Shown here one piece after another: positions 1 to 7,985 of a DNA stretch of 11,419 bases. Both the position numbers and the translations under genes were made by a program. Positions within the stretch are counted from its first letter, which is position 1. Each line of letters begins with the position of its first letter. Below the pieces are notes generated by a model. The model was not told the DNA's origin. It saw only the letters and a program-made list of their open reading frames with translations, and searched no databases. This DNA comes from an uncultured Eubacteriales bacterium (GTDB taxonomy: Bacteria; Bacillota_A; Clostridia; Saccharofermentanales; Saccharofermentanaceae), in the NCBI GenBank assembly GCA_900313405.1, contig OMQY01000263.1:1-11419 (forward strand), written 5' to 3'.

Positions 1-3000
1 ATATACTGAGCATCGAATTCATCGCCTCTGATAGTAAAGAAAGCACAATAGTATTCTTCAGGATAATAGACCTTAAACCAGGCTACCCTGAGAGATGATA
101 TAGAATATGCGGCAGCATGTGCCTTCGGGAACATATACTTGATCTTCTTACATGAATCGATATACCAGTCAGGTACACCGTTATCCCTCATAAGTTGTTC
201 ATGTTCCGGCGTAAGCCCTTTTCCTTTACGGACTTTCTCCATGATGTCAAAAGAATCCTTGTTCGGAAGTCCCCAGTAGATCAGCCTGGTCATAATGGAA
301 TCTCGGCATCCGATAACGGTATTAAGATCACATGTTCCGTTCCTGATCAGATCCTGGGCATTGCCGGTCCATACATCAGTACCATGAGACAGACCCATCA
401 GCTGGACCAGATCATAGAAATGCGACGGCTGTGTCTCCTTGATCATGCCTCGCGCCATATTGGTACCGAGCTCAGACAAGCCGAGCGTAGCGGCTCCCGC
501 TTCGGTAGCTTCCATCGGGAATCCGAGTGCATCCGTTGTCTTAAGAAGGCTCATTACCTTGTCGTCAGGTATCGGAATACCGGTTATCTCGACACCCGTA
601 AGTTCATGGAGCATACGAAGCACCGTCGGGTCCGCATGTCCCAGGATATCAAGCTTAAGTATCGTGTCATGCATCGCACGGAAATCGAAGTGCGTTGTAA
701 TGATCCCGCATTTCATGTTATTTGCAGGGCACTGGATCGGCGTAAATTCATATACATCCATCTCCTTGGGAACAACGACGATCCCTCCGGGATGCTGCGA
801 TGTCGTCCTCTTAACGCCGATTATCCCTTCTGACAGATAATAGAGCATGGCCTTGGAATAAGTAAGACCCTTGTCTTCACCGTATTTACGTGCTACCGCA
901 ACTGCATTCTTATCCGCATAGGTACCTATGGTACCGGCTCTGAATGTATGTGTCTTTCCGAAAAGGAACTCGACATACTTGTGAGCCCGAGGCTGATAAT
1001 CGCTCGAGAAGTTCAGATCGATATCGGGCTGCTTGTCGCCGAAGAAGCCGAGGAATGTCTCGAAAGGAATATCCTGGCCGTCTTTTTGCATCTGCACACC
1101 GCAATCGGGACAATTCTTGACCGGCATATCAAAACCGGACCCGAACTCACCGGTGTTATTGAATTCCACCAGATTACACTTCGGGCATCTGTAATGAGGT
1201 ACAAGCGGATTAACCTCCGATATACCGCACATAGTTGCTACAAACGAAGAACCGACAGATCCTCTCGAACCTACGATATATCCGTCATTATTGGACTTCT
1301 TGACCAAACGGTATGCTATGTAATACATGATCGCGAATCCGTTACCGATGATCGAATTAAGCTCCTTCTCAAGACGTGCCTTAACGACCTCGTTAAGTAC
1401 ACCGTTGTGCCTGTAGAGCCTGTTAGCCTTCGTATAGGCAATGTCTCTGACATCAGCAGCAGCTCTTGAGATGATAGGCGGATAAGTACCGTCCGGGAAC
1501 GGCTTTATTCCGTATTCGATCTTGTCAGCGATCATATTGGTATTTGTAACGACTATCTCATATGCTTTCTCGGGACCTAAGTATGAGAATTCGTCCAGCA
1601 TCTCCTGTGTCGTTCTGAAATACAGATCCGTCTGCATGTCGGCATCAGAGAAGTTCTGATCGTGAAGGAGGAACTTACGATACATTCCATCCTTCTTCTC
1701 AAGGAAATGAGAGTCAGTCGTCGCGACGCATGGCATCTTATACTGATCAGCCGTAAAGACAAGCAGTTCATTAACGATCCTGATATCATTGACATCAAGA
1801 GTAACCGGACCGGTATCACTATCTTCCGGAGGCTTTCTTGTCAGGAACATGTTGTTACAGAGAGGCTGAACCTCGACATAATCATATTTACGAAGTATGT
1901 CCTGCAATTCCTCCGACTCGCATATCGCTTTACGGGCCTGCTCGACATTCTTACCACAGCTCTTATAGAGCCTCATTACACACTTATAGATCTCACCGCT
2001 CTCGCATGCACCGCCGACGATAATGGACGACGCATAATAACGCAGAAGACTCTTCGGTGTCCTTGGTCTGAAAGAAAAGTAATTAACATGCGCTTCGGAT
2101 ATGAGCCGGTAAAGGTTATACAGACCCAGGTTGTTCCTGACGAGATAAATGATGTGGAAAGCCTTGTTCTTACGTCCCTTTATCTCTTCAAGATCATAGT
2201 GGCCGACACGTTTATTGAGCTCGACCGGATCAGCGCTCTGCGAATCAGTGAGGTAATGTGCCACAAGAGATGCGACATCATAACACTCCATAAGCATATC
2301 GTCTTTGTTATCGTCAGTGCCTGCATGATACTCGAGTATATCGCCAGCCCCTAACGCATTAAGAGTCTCTCTGACCGACATCTTCCTGCATTCGGGATAA
2401 ACATAGCGCTGAATATCATCAACGGAGATCGCAGGCATAAGGAACTTATGTCTGTAATAGACGTGATCTTCGATGTTGATACCGAAGCCTGCTCTTCTAA
2501 GGAAATCGAGTATATAGAATATATCCTTGCCGGTGATATAGGAGTCGCCGATAAACTTTACCAGTTCTCCCATCCTGAAATACGAATCACAGGGTTCTCC
2601 GGTTCCCGGGTAGATAATATCTTCGACTTCGGCATAGAAATCTGCCACGTGCTCATAGACGAGCTCTCCCGGTACTTCCTCCGTATCTGAATCAGTATAA
2701 TCCGGAATGTCGGCCAGATGGATGTTGATAACGTGATCACTCGTATCCTTATGCGCCTTATCAGCCACTTTGATAGCTTCGTCACGAAGGTTTTCCGGGA
2801 TCTCGGAAGGATCCCAGAGGCTTGTATCGATATCCATCTGAGAGAAGTTCTTAGCATCTTCATCGGATTCACCTTCGATGTCGGGACGCAAAGGTCTGTA
2901 GCCTTTAAGCCTGAACTTAGCGGCTGCCACGGCTGTTATCCTGTCTTCGCAGGAATCATCACCTGTCGTCCGGATCGACAAAGCTACTATGCTTCCGACA

Positions 3001-4385
3001 GCCTTAGTCTCTTCACGGTTGAATGGCAGATTATAGAAAACAGTCGGACCGTCTTCTACCAGATATCCTTCACATCCGAGGATCGTCTTGAAAGGTTCGT
3101 CAGTACCGTTTACCTTCAAGCCTTTTGCAGTGTTATAGGCTTCAGGGAAAGCCTGAACTACACCGTGATCGGTAACGGCACATGCCTTGTGCCCGAATGA
3201 GGCTGCCAGTTTAATAAGATCGGAGGGTGCGCTGATGGCATCCTTCTCACTCATCTTTGTATGTACGTGAAGCTCGACTCGCTTGACCTCTGCATAATCC
3301 TTGCGTCCGGAGGGCTTGTCAACTTCAAAGATGCCGGTTACCTTAAGTCCGGGCTCGCCATAATCGCTGTGAGGCTCTCCCTGGAATCCGGCATATCCGC
3401 CCTTCTTGAACTTCTTCTCGAATTCATCGGCTTCTTCGGGCTTAACAAACATGACGGCAGATAGTCCGCCTGTCTCATCTACGATATAGAACTTGGCAAT
3501 GACGACCTTACCTGACTTGCTCAGCTTAAGATCATCCGTCAGCGTTATGGAACCCTTAACATTGATGAGTCTCTCGTCCAGCGTGAACTTGCCGATATCG
3601 ATCGTCATTACATCCTTCTTGACACGCCCGAAAAGCGCCTCGGCATTGCCTGAAAAGCGGAAAGAACCGTCTTCGGAATTATTCGCCTTAAACTCTTCCT
3701 GGACTTGCTTGGCCTTACTCTTCCACGAATCTCCGGAAGGCTTTTCCTTTTTATCTTCCTTCTGTGTCTGCTCACTTTCCTTCTTATGTGACTGTTCAAG
3801 GATCTCCTTCGGGATATTAGGCATAGGGATAACGCTATAGTAGTCTTCAGGGTCGTCAGAAGGAATAACAATATCTCCCTCATCATATATGACATTATCA
3901 TCTTGTGCAGAAGGTACTACCTCTGTCTTGATCCCGGTTATACCGGCCATATTCGAGAACATTTCCGCTACTGTCCCTGCAGACTTGGTTATATCAGCAG
4001 ATGAACAGAGTTCTTCAGACAGGTCACTCGAGACATATACCGTATCACCGGCAAGACTGTATGTCAGGCAATCAGCATAGCTGTACGAGGGATCCTCAGA
4101 CCTCGATACCATATGAAGGATATAAGGAAGCAGTATGTCAAATGCGGAACCGGCACCGATGGTATCAGCATCATCGAAAACTATCTTCACATCGACATCG
4201 TACTTTTTTCCCGCATCAAGGATAACGGCTGCGAGTCTGCCCGGAGCCGTTAAAGTCTCAAGACCTCTCAGGATAAACTTCATCATCGACTTATCCTTAT
4301 AGAGATCCACCTTGACTATCTCTATCTGATCGATACCTTCTCTTAATGACGGATCGATGCCAAGAAGGTCAACTAATGCGTTCAT
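1..4385 (-). CDS. polC: DNA polymerase III PolC-type alpha subunit, 3' end beyond window, exonuclease domain degenerate
   Basis: PolC is the replicative DNA polymerase of low-GC Gram-positives. 1461 codons are present; by comparison with Bacillus PolC about 120-130 C-terminal residues lie outside. Seen in order: N-terminal domain (1-185), charged Lys/Glu linker (about 188-240), OB-fold (about 265-355), first half of PHP with H373-V-H375 and TDHG, an inserted exonuclease-like domain (about 465-715), second half of PHP (H744, C794, D891-S-H893), GSRGSVGSS (from 1039), zinc-finger CPKC (1067-1070) and CPDC, the DID catalytic pair D1121/D1123, D1246 in LKLDILGH, KRTTSQHPGG and MFPKAHAAAY (1418). 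The exonuclease is odd: Exo I reads SIRTTG where DVETTG is expected, and other catalytic residues are changed too. The frame is open throughout, so this is not a frameshift. The ATG at 4385 lies inside ispG (17-base overlap), with only a weak AAAGAG upstream, which suggests translational coupling. Identity is certain; exonuclease inactivity is inferred. Confidence 0.97.
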   Translation of the reverse strand, partial: MNALVDLLGIDPSLREGIDQIEIVKVDLYKDKSMMKFILRGLETLTAPGRLAAVILDAGKKYDVDVKIVFDDADTIGAGSAFDILLPYILHMVSRSEDPSYSYADCLTYSLAGDTVYVSSDLSEELCSSADITKSAGTVAEMFSNMAGITGIKTEVVPSAQDDNVIYDEGDIVIPSDDPEDYYSVIPMPNIPKEILEQSHKKESEQTQKEDKKEKPSGDSWKSKAKQVQEEFKANNSEDGSFRFSGNAEALFGRVKKDVMTIDIGKFTLDERLINVKGSITLTDDLKLSKSGKVVIAKFYIVDETGGLSAVMFVKPEEADEFEKKFKKGGYAGFQGEPHSDYGEPGLKVTGIFEVDKPSGRKDYAEVKRVELHVHTKMSEKDAISAPSDLIKLAASFGHKACAVTDHGVVQAFPEAYNTAKGLKVNGTDEPFKTILGCEGYLVEDGPTVFYNLPFNREETKAVGSIVALSIRTTGDDSCEDRITAVAAAKFRLKGYRPLRPDIEGESDEDAKNFSQMDIDTSLWDPSEIPENLRDEAIKVADKAHKDTSDHVINIHLADIPDYTDSDTEEVPGELVYEHVADFYAEVEDIIYPGTGEPCDSYFRMGELVKFIGDSYITGKDIFYILDFLRRAGFGINIEDHVYYRHKFLMPAISVDDIQRYVYPECRKMSVRETLNALGAGDILEYHAGTDDNKDDMLMECYDVASLVAHYLTDSQSADPVELNKRVGHYDLEEIKGRKNKAFHIIYLVRNNLGLYNLYRLISEAHVNYFSFRPRTPKSLLRYYASSIIVGGACESGEIYKCVMRLYKSCGKNVEQARKAICESEELQDILRKYDYVEVQPLCNNMFLTRKPPEDSDTGPVTLDVNDIRIVNELLVFTADQYKMPCVATTDSHFLEKKDGMYRKFLLHDQNFSDADMQTDLYFRTTQEMLDEFSYLGPEKAYEIVVTNTNMIADKIEYGIKPFPDGTYPPIISRAAADVRDIAYTKANRLYRHNGVLNEVVKARLEKELNSIIGNGFAIMYYIAYRLVKKSNNDGYIVGSRGSVGSSFVATMCGISEVNPLVPHYRCPKCNLVEFNNTGEFGSGFDMPVKNCPDCGVQMQKDGQDIPFETFLGFFGDKQPDIDLNFSSDYQPRAHKYVEFLFGKTHTFRAGTIGTYADKNAVAVARKYGEDKGLTYSKAMLYYLSEGIIGVKRTTSQHPGGIVVVPKEMDVYEFTPIQCPANNMKCGIITTHFDFRAMHDTILKLDILGHADPTVLRMLHELTGVEITGIPIPDDKVMSLLKTTDALGFPMEATEAGAATLGLSELGTNMARGMIKETQPSHFYDLVQLMGLSHGTDVWTGNAQDLIRNGTCDLNTVIGCRDSIMTRLIYWGLPNKDSFDIMEKVRKGKGLTPEHEQLMRDNGVPDWYIDSCKKIKYMFPKAHAAAYSISSLRVAWFKVYYPEEYYCAFFTIRGDEFDAQY

Positions 4386-5430
4386 TCTCTTTACCCAACT
4401 TGATAACTTCTTCTACAAAATCATCTACTGCTGTCTCTACGGGAAGCTTACGGATGACCTTCCCCTTCTTAAAGAGAAGGAACTCATTCTTTCCGCCCGC
4501 CAGACCGATATCGGCTTCTCTTCCTTCGCCCGGGCCGTTAACGACACAGCCCATTACGGCGATCTTAAGATCGTAAGGTAAACGCCTTACCCTTTCCTCG
4601 ATCGCGGTTGCATATTCGATAAGCGGAACCTCTGTCCTTCCGCAAGTAGGACATGATACAAATGTGATTCCGCCGCGACGCAGATCAAGCGCCTTCAGTA
4701 TACTGATACCGGCATATACTTCCTCCACGGGATCCCCTGTAAGAGATACTCTTATAGTATCTCCAATGCCCTCAGCGAGAAGGGTTCCGATACCGACTGC
4801 AGATTTAAGGATCCCTTCTCTCATAGTACCGGCTTCGGTCACACCTACATGTAACGGATAGTCGCACATCCTTGAAATCTGTCTGTATGTATCTATCGTA
4901 AGCTTAGGACTCGAGGCCTTGATACTGATAACGATATCACCGAAGTCAACATCTTCAAGTATCTTTACGGCTTCCATGGCGCTTCTTGTCATATTCTCGG
5001 CACATACTCCGCCGTATTCTTCCACGAGTGCTTTGGATACGGAACCCGAATTTACTCCTACTCTGATCGGGATGCCTCTCTCTTTACATACTGAAGCAAC
5101 CTTATTGATCCTCTCTCCTGCACCGATATTTCCGGGATTGATCCTTATCTTAGCAGCACCGTTCTCGGCTGCTGCTATGGCAAGTCTGTAATCAAAATGG
5201 ATATCGGCAACAACAGGGATCGGAGACTGCTTAGTGATCTCCTTCAGCGCTTCAGCCGATTCCATATCCGGTACGGTTACACGTGTGATATCGCAGCCGG
5301 CCTCGGCAAACTTCCTGATCTGTTCAAGTGTCGCCTTGACATCTCCGGTCTTTGTATTGTTCATTGTCTGTACTTTGACGGGGCTTCCTCCTCCAACGAG
5401 GACTCCGCCTATTGATACCTGCTTTGTCAT
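4369..5430 (-). CDS. ispG: 4-hydroxy-3-methylbut-2-enyl diphosphate synthase (IspG/GcpE)
   Basis: IspG converts 2-C-methyl-erythritol 2,4-cyclodiphosphate to HMBPP, the next-to-last step of the MEP isoprenoid pathway, using a [4Fe-4S] cluster in the cytoplasm. The 353-residue protein is slightly shorter than the E. coli enzyme (372). The N-terminal TIM-barrel half carries the family segments VKVQTMNNT, CDITRVTVPD, ADIHFDYRLA and KIRINPGNIG. The C-terminal cluster domain has C260-P-T-C263, then G-C295-VVNGPGE with E302, the expected three cysteines and the glutamate that complete the cluster. The start is set by AAGGGGG six bases upstream, which begins inside the rseP stop codon; the gap to rseP is 11 bases. 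Its 3' end overlaps the polC start. Together with dxr it shows that the organism uses the MEP route. Nothing looks damaged. Confidence 0.97.
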   Translation of the reverse strand: MTKQVSIGGVLVGGGSPVKVQTMNNTKTGDVKATLEQIRKFAEAGCDITRVTVPDMESAEALKEITKQSPIPVVADIHFDYRLAIAAAENGAAKIRINPGNIGAGERINKVASVCKERGIPIRVGVNSGSVSKALVEEYGGVCAENMTRSAMEAVKILEDVDFGDIVISIKASSPKLTIDTYRQISRMCDYPLHVGVTEAGTMREGILKSAVGIGTLLAEGIGDTIRVSLTGDPVEEVYAGISILKALDLRRGGITFVSCPTCGRTEVPLIEYATAIEERVRRLPYDLKIAVMGCVVNGPGEGREADIGLAGGKNEFLLFKKGKVIRKLPVETAVDDFVEEVIKLGKENERIS

Positions 5431-5436
5431 AATGAT

Positions 5437-5443
5437 CCCCCTT
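5437..5443 (-). promoter_or_regulatory. ispG: ispG ribosome binding site formed partly by the rseP stop codon
   Basis: Minus-strand AAGGGGG, six bases before the ispG ATG. Its first two bases are the last two bases of the rseP TAA stop, so ribosomes ending rseP are well placed to restart on ispG. Confidence 0.75.
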
Positions 5444-6782
5444 AACCGCCTTTGATGATGCGGATGATATCAGATGCAAAGGCAAAGATGACTAATCCTA
5501 CAAGAATAAAGAATCCGACTATATTGATCATATTCTCCGACTTCTCGGAGAGCTTACGACCGAGTATCATCTCAACGACTATAAGGATGACCTGAACACC
5601 GTCAAGACCCGGGATCGGAAGCATATTCGTAAACATAAGCCCGATGGATATAACGGCAGCAAGCATAATGATGCTTGTTACCTTATCCTCGGTCTCTTCT
5701 TCTTTGTCGTCTACTACTTCAGAAACGACTGAGGTTACACCGACAGGCCCCGACACCATGTTGTAAACTTCCTCTTCACCGTCAAATACGTCACCTATCG
5801 ATTTGATGCTTACATTAACGATCGTAAGCGGCATCTTGGCAGAATAACCGAGAGCCTTAAGGAAGACAGACGGCGAATCGACTTCATATCTGGTGATCCT
5901 GACACCTCTGTCATTGGCACCCGTGATCATGGTCTTACTGCATTCATCCTCATGTATCTCTCCATCCCTATAGTAAGTCAGGAGCATGGGCTCACCCTCG
6001 CCGAGATTGTTGAAGTATTCGAAGAACTCCTCCGAATCAACGTGATAACCGTCAACCTCCGTAAGATAATCGCCCGGCTTAAGGACAGGATCGCCGTTAT
6101 TCTGAAGCTCGTTTACTTCGATTATCTCCCATCCGTTATACTCATTATCGGTTCCTTCCCAGTGGGTTATCCCGAGCATGGGACGTGTATATATCTCAGG
6201 TACAAGTGTAAGATCATACTTATCACCGTCGTCATCACGAAGCGTTATGGTCATATCTTGTGTCGGCTTGGCATCGTTCATCTCATAGAAAAAATCCAGA
6301 TAAGTGTAAACAGGATGTCCGTTGATGGCTACGATCTTATCGCCGACTTCATACTCCTGCCCGTAGAGCTGGGTGTCCTTATATGTCGTACCTATCTCGA
6401 GTGAATAGAATCCCGCTACAGAGAAGAATATTACGAAGAGGATAATACCGAGGACCATATTCATGAACGGTCCTGCCAAAGCTACCAGCAGCCTCTTCCA
6501 TCTCGGCTGATTGATAAGCTCAGCCGGATCATCACTCTGGACGGGCGTCCCGTCCTCTGCTATCTCCGTAAATCTTACATAAGCTCCGAATGGCAGGCAT
6601 CTTATTGAATAGTCAACGCCTTTACGGGTCCATGATACCAGCTTGGGACCCACAAAGATCGATACCTCGTAAGCCTTGATACGCAAAAGACAGGCAGCCC
6701 AGAAGTGACCTAACTCGTGGATCGTCACGAGCAGTCCAAGCATTAATATAACTACAAGAATACTCCAGATACTAATACTCAT
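5442..6782 (-). CDS. rseP: RseP/RasP family site-2 intramembrane zinc metalloprotease
   Basis: This membrane protease cuts transmembrane segments of anti-sigma factors and remnant signal peptides within the lipid bilayer (known for E. coli RseP and B. subtilis RasP; the substrates here are unknown). The 446-residue protein has an N-terminal membrane helix holding H22-E-L-G-H26, a second segment in RWKRLLVALAGPFMN (about 94-125), two PDZ-like extracytoplasmic modules (about 137-205 and 218-297, with VGDKIVAINGHPV and LKPGDYLTEVDG), then SGPVGV (344-349), and a helix with NMLPIPGLDG that supplies the third zinc ligand D394. A last hydrophobic helix (about 420-440) ends the protein. An acidic stretch at 358-366 precedes the third helix. 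The start ATG shares one base with the dxr stop (TGATG), so translation is likely coupled. The usual clostridial neighbours, dxr and ispG, flank it. Confidence 0.95.
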   Translation of the reverse strand: MSISIWSILVVILMLGLLVTIHELGHFWAACLLRIKAYEVSIFVGPKLVSWTRKGVDYSIRCLPFGAYVRFTEIAEDGTPVQSDDPAELINQPRWKRLLVALAGPFMNMVLGIILFVIFFSVAGFYSLEIGTTYKDTQLYGQEYEVGDKIVAINGHPVYTYLDFFYEMNDAKPTQDMTITLRDDDGDKYDLTLVPEIYTRPMLGITHWEGTDNEYNGWEIIEVNELQNNGDPVLKPGDYLTEVDGYHVDSEEFFEYFNNLGEGEPMLLTYYRDGEIHEDECSKTMITGANDRGVRITRYEVDSPSVFLKALGYSAKMPLTIVNVSIKSIGDVFDGEEEVYNMVSGPVGVTSVVSEVVDDKEEETEDKVTSIIMLAAVISIGLMFTNMLPIPGLDGVQVILIVVEMILGRKLSEKSENMINIVGFFILVGLVIFAFASDIIRIIKGG

Positions 6783-7957
6783 CAGCCTATCAATTCCTCT
6801 GCTATCTTACGTGCATCTTTGTCTGCTTCCAATATTGTATCAATACTAATGTCCGATTTATGGGATGTAGACTCAAATCTTTCACAGACTGTGTAAACGC
6901 TCCTCTCGATATCAAGATATGAGAGCCTGCCGGACAGGAAAGCATTGACTGCCGCTTCGTTCGCGGCATTCATTACATCAGGAAGGAGTCCGCCTGATCT
7001 TCCTGCCGAATAAGCCAGTGCCAGCAATCTGAATACACCTGTATCACACTTTTCGAAAGTAAGATTGCTGCAAGACGGATCGAACGGATCAAATTCATCA
7101 AGTATACGGGGACCTCTCTCCGGATAATAAAGTGCAACCATTATCGGCAGGATCATACTGGGCTTGCCCATCTGAGCCAGTACCGAGCCGTCCTTCATCC
7201 TGATCATGGAATGGATAACACTCTGCGGATGAACTACGACATCGACATTATCCACGGATACACCGAACAGATGCCCTGCCTCTATCACCTCGAGACCTTT
7301 GTTCATCATAGTAGAAGAATCGATCGTGATCTTACCGCCCATCTTCCATGTCGGATGAGCCAATGCCTTCTCTACAGTGACTTCTTCAAGCTGTTCCCGC
7401 GACCAGCCTCTGAACGGTCCGCCTGAGGCAGTAATCAGGATCCGGTCAAGATCCTGACGCTTCTCGCCCCAAAGGCACTGCCATATGGCGCAGTGTTCAC
7501 TGTCCACAGGAAGGAGATCTACACCCTTTTCCTTCACAAGAGGCATGATAACATCTCCTCCGGCAACAAGTGTCTCTTTATTTGCCAGAGCTATATCCTT
7601 GCCCTTCATTATTGCATCATATGTGGGCTTAAGGCCTGCAACGCCGACTATGGCACCGAGAACGGTATCCGCATCGTCAAGCGTTGCTATGTCAGAAGCG
7701 GCATCAGGGCCGCTCATGATCTCTGTTTTTCCTTTATACCCTTTTGCAGAAAGTATCTCTTTGAGCGATGTTGCAGCATTATCATCTGCAACGGAAGCTG
7801 CTTGAGGCTCAAACTCTATTATCTGCGAAGCGAGCATATCAACACTTCTGCCGCAAGATAATCCGATGACCTTAAACTGATCGGGTGCGTTTCTTACGAC
7901 CTCGAGTGTCTGTGTCCCTATAGAACCTGTAGAACCAAGAACAGATAGTTTTCTCAT
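6782..7957 (-). CDS. dxr: 1-deoxy-D-xylulose 5-phosphate reductoisomerase
   Basis: Dxr (IspC) rearranges and reduces DXP to methylerythritol 4-phosphate with NADPH and a divalent metal, the first committed MEP step. The 391-residue protein is of normal length. Visible are the dinucleotide-binding GSTGSIG (8-14), LANKETLVAGG (124-134), the metal and substrate site VD152SE154HCAIWQ, ASGGPFRG (177-184), the flexible active-site loop HPTWKMGGK (201-209), and MNKGLE223VIEA with the third metal ligand, followed by HPQSVIHSM. All key residues expected for the family are present. The upstream gap to cdsA is 28 bases and holds only a weak ribosome site (GGGA about 11 bases upstream), so it may depend on readthrough from cdsA. 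The stop overlaps the rseP start by one base. This is the fosmidomycin target in bacteria that carry it. Confidence 0.98.
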   Translation of the reverse strand: MRKLSVLGSTGSIGTQTLEVVRNAPDQFKVIGLSCGRSVDMLASQIIEFEPQAASVADDNAATSLKEILSAKGYKGKTEIMSGPDAASDIATLDDADTVLGAIVGVAGLKPTYDAIMKGKDIALANKETLVAGGDVIMPLVKEKGVDLLPVDSEHCAIWQCLWGEKRQDLDRILITASGGPFRGWSREQLEEVTVEKALAHPTWKMGGKITIDSSTMMNKGLEVIEAGHLFGVSVDNVDVVVHPQSVIHSMIRMKDGSVLAQMGKPSMILPIMVALYYPERGPRILDEFDPFDPSCSNLTFEKCDTGVFRLLALAYSAGRSGGLLPDVMNAANEAAVNAFLSGRLSYLDIERSVYTVCERFESTSHKSDISIDTILEADKDARKIAEELIG

Positions 7958-7985
7958 AATAGGTTAATTCCCGTTATTTCCCTTC

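Noticed and set aside
1662..2354. A 230-codon open frame on the plus strand opposite polC
   Set aside because: It lies fully inside polC on the other strand, has no recognisable motif or ribosome site, and the polC frame there aligns well with known PolC.
2250..2990. Sequencing error or frameshift as the cause of the odd PolC exonuclease motifs
   Set aside because: The frame stays open from 4385 to the window edge, and alignment with PolC resumes on both sides without a shift. Loss at Exo I, II and III would need several separate errors.
7958..7985. Promoter or terminator between cdsA and dxr
   Set aside because: The 28-base gap shows no hairpin with a T-run and is too short for a convincing promoter.
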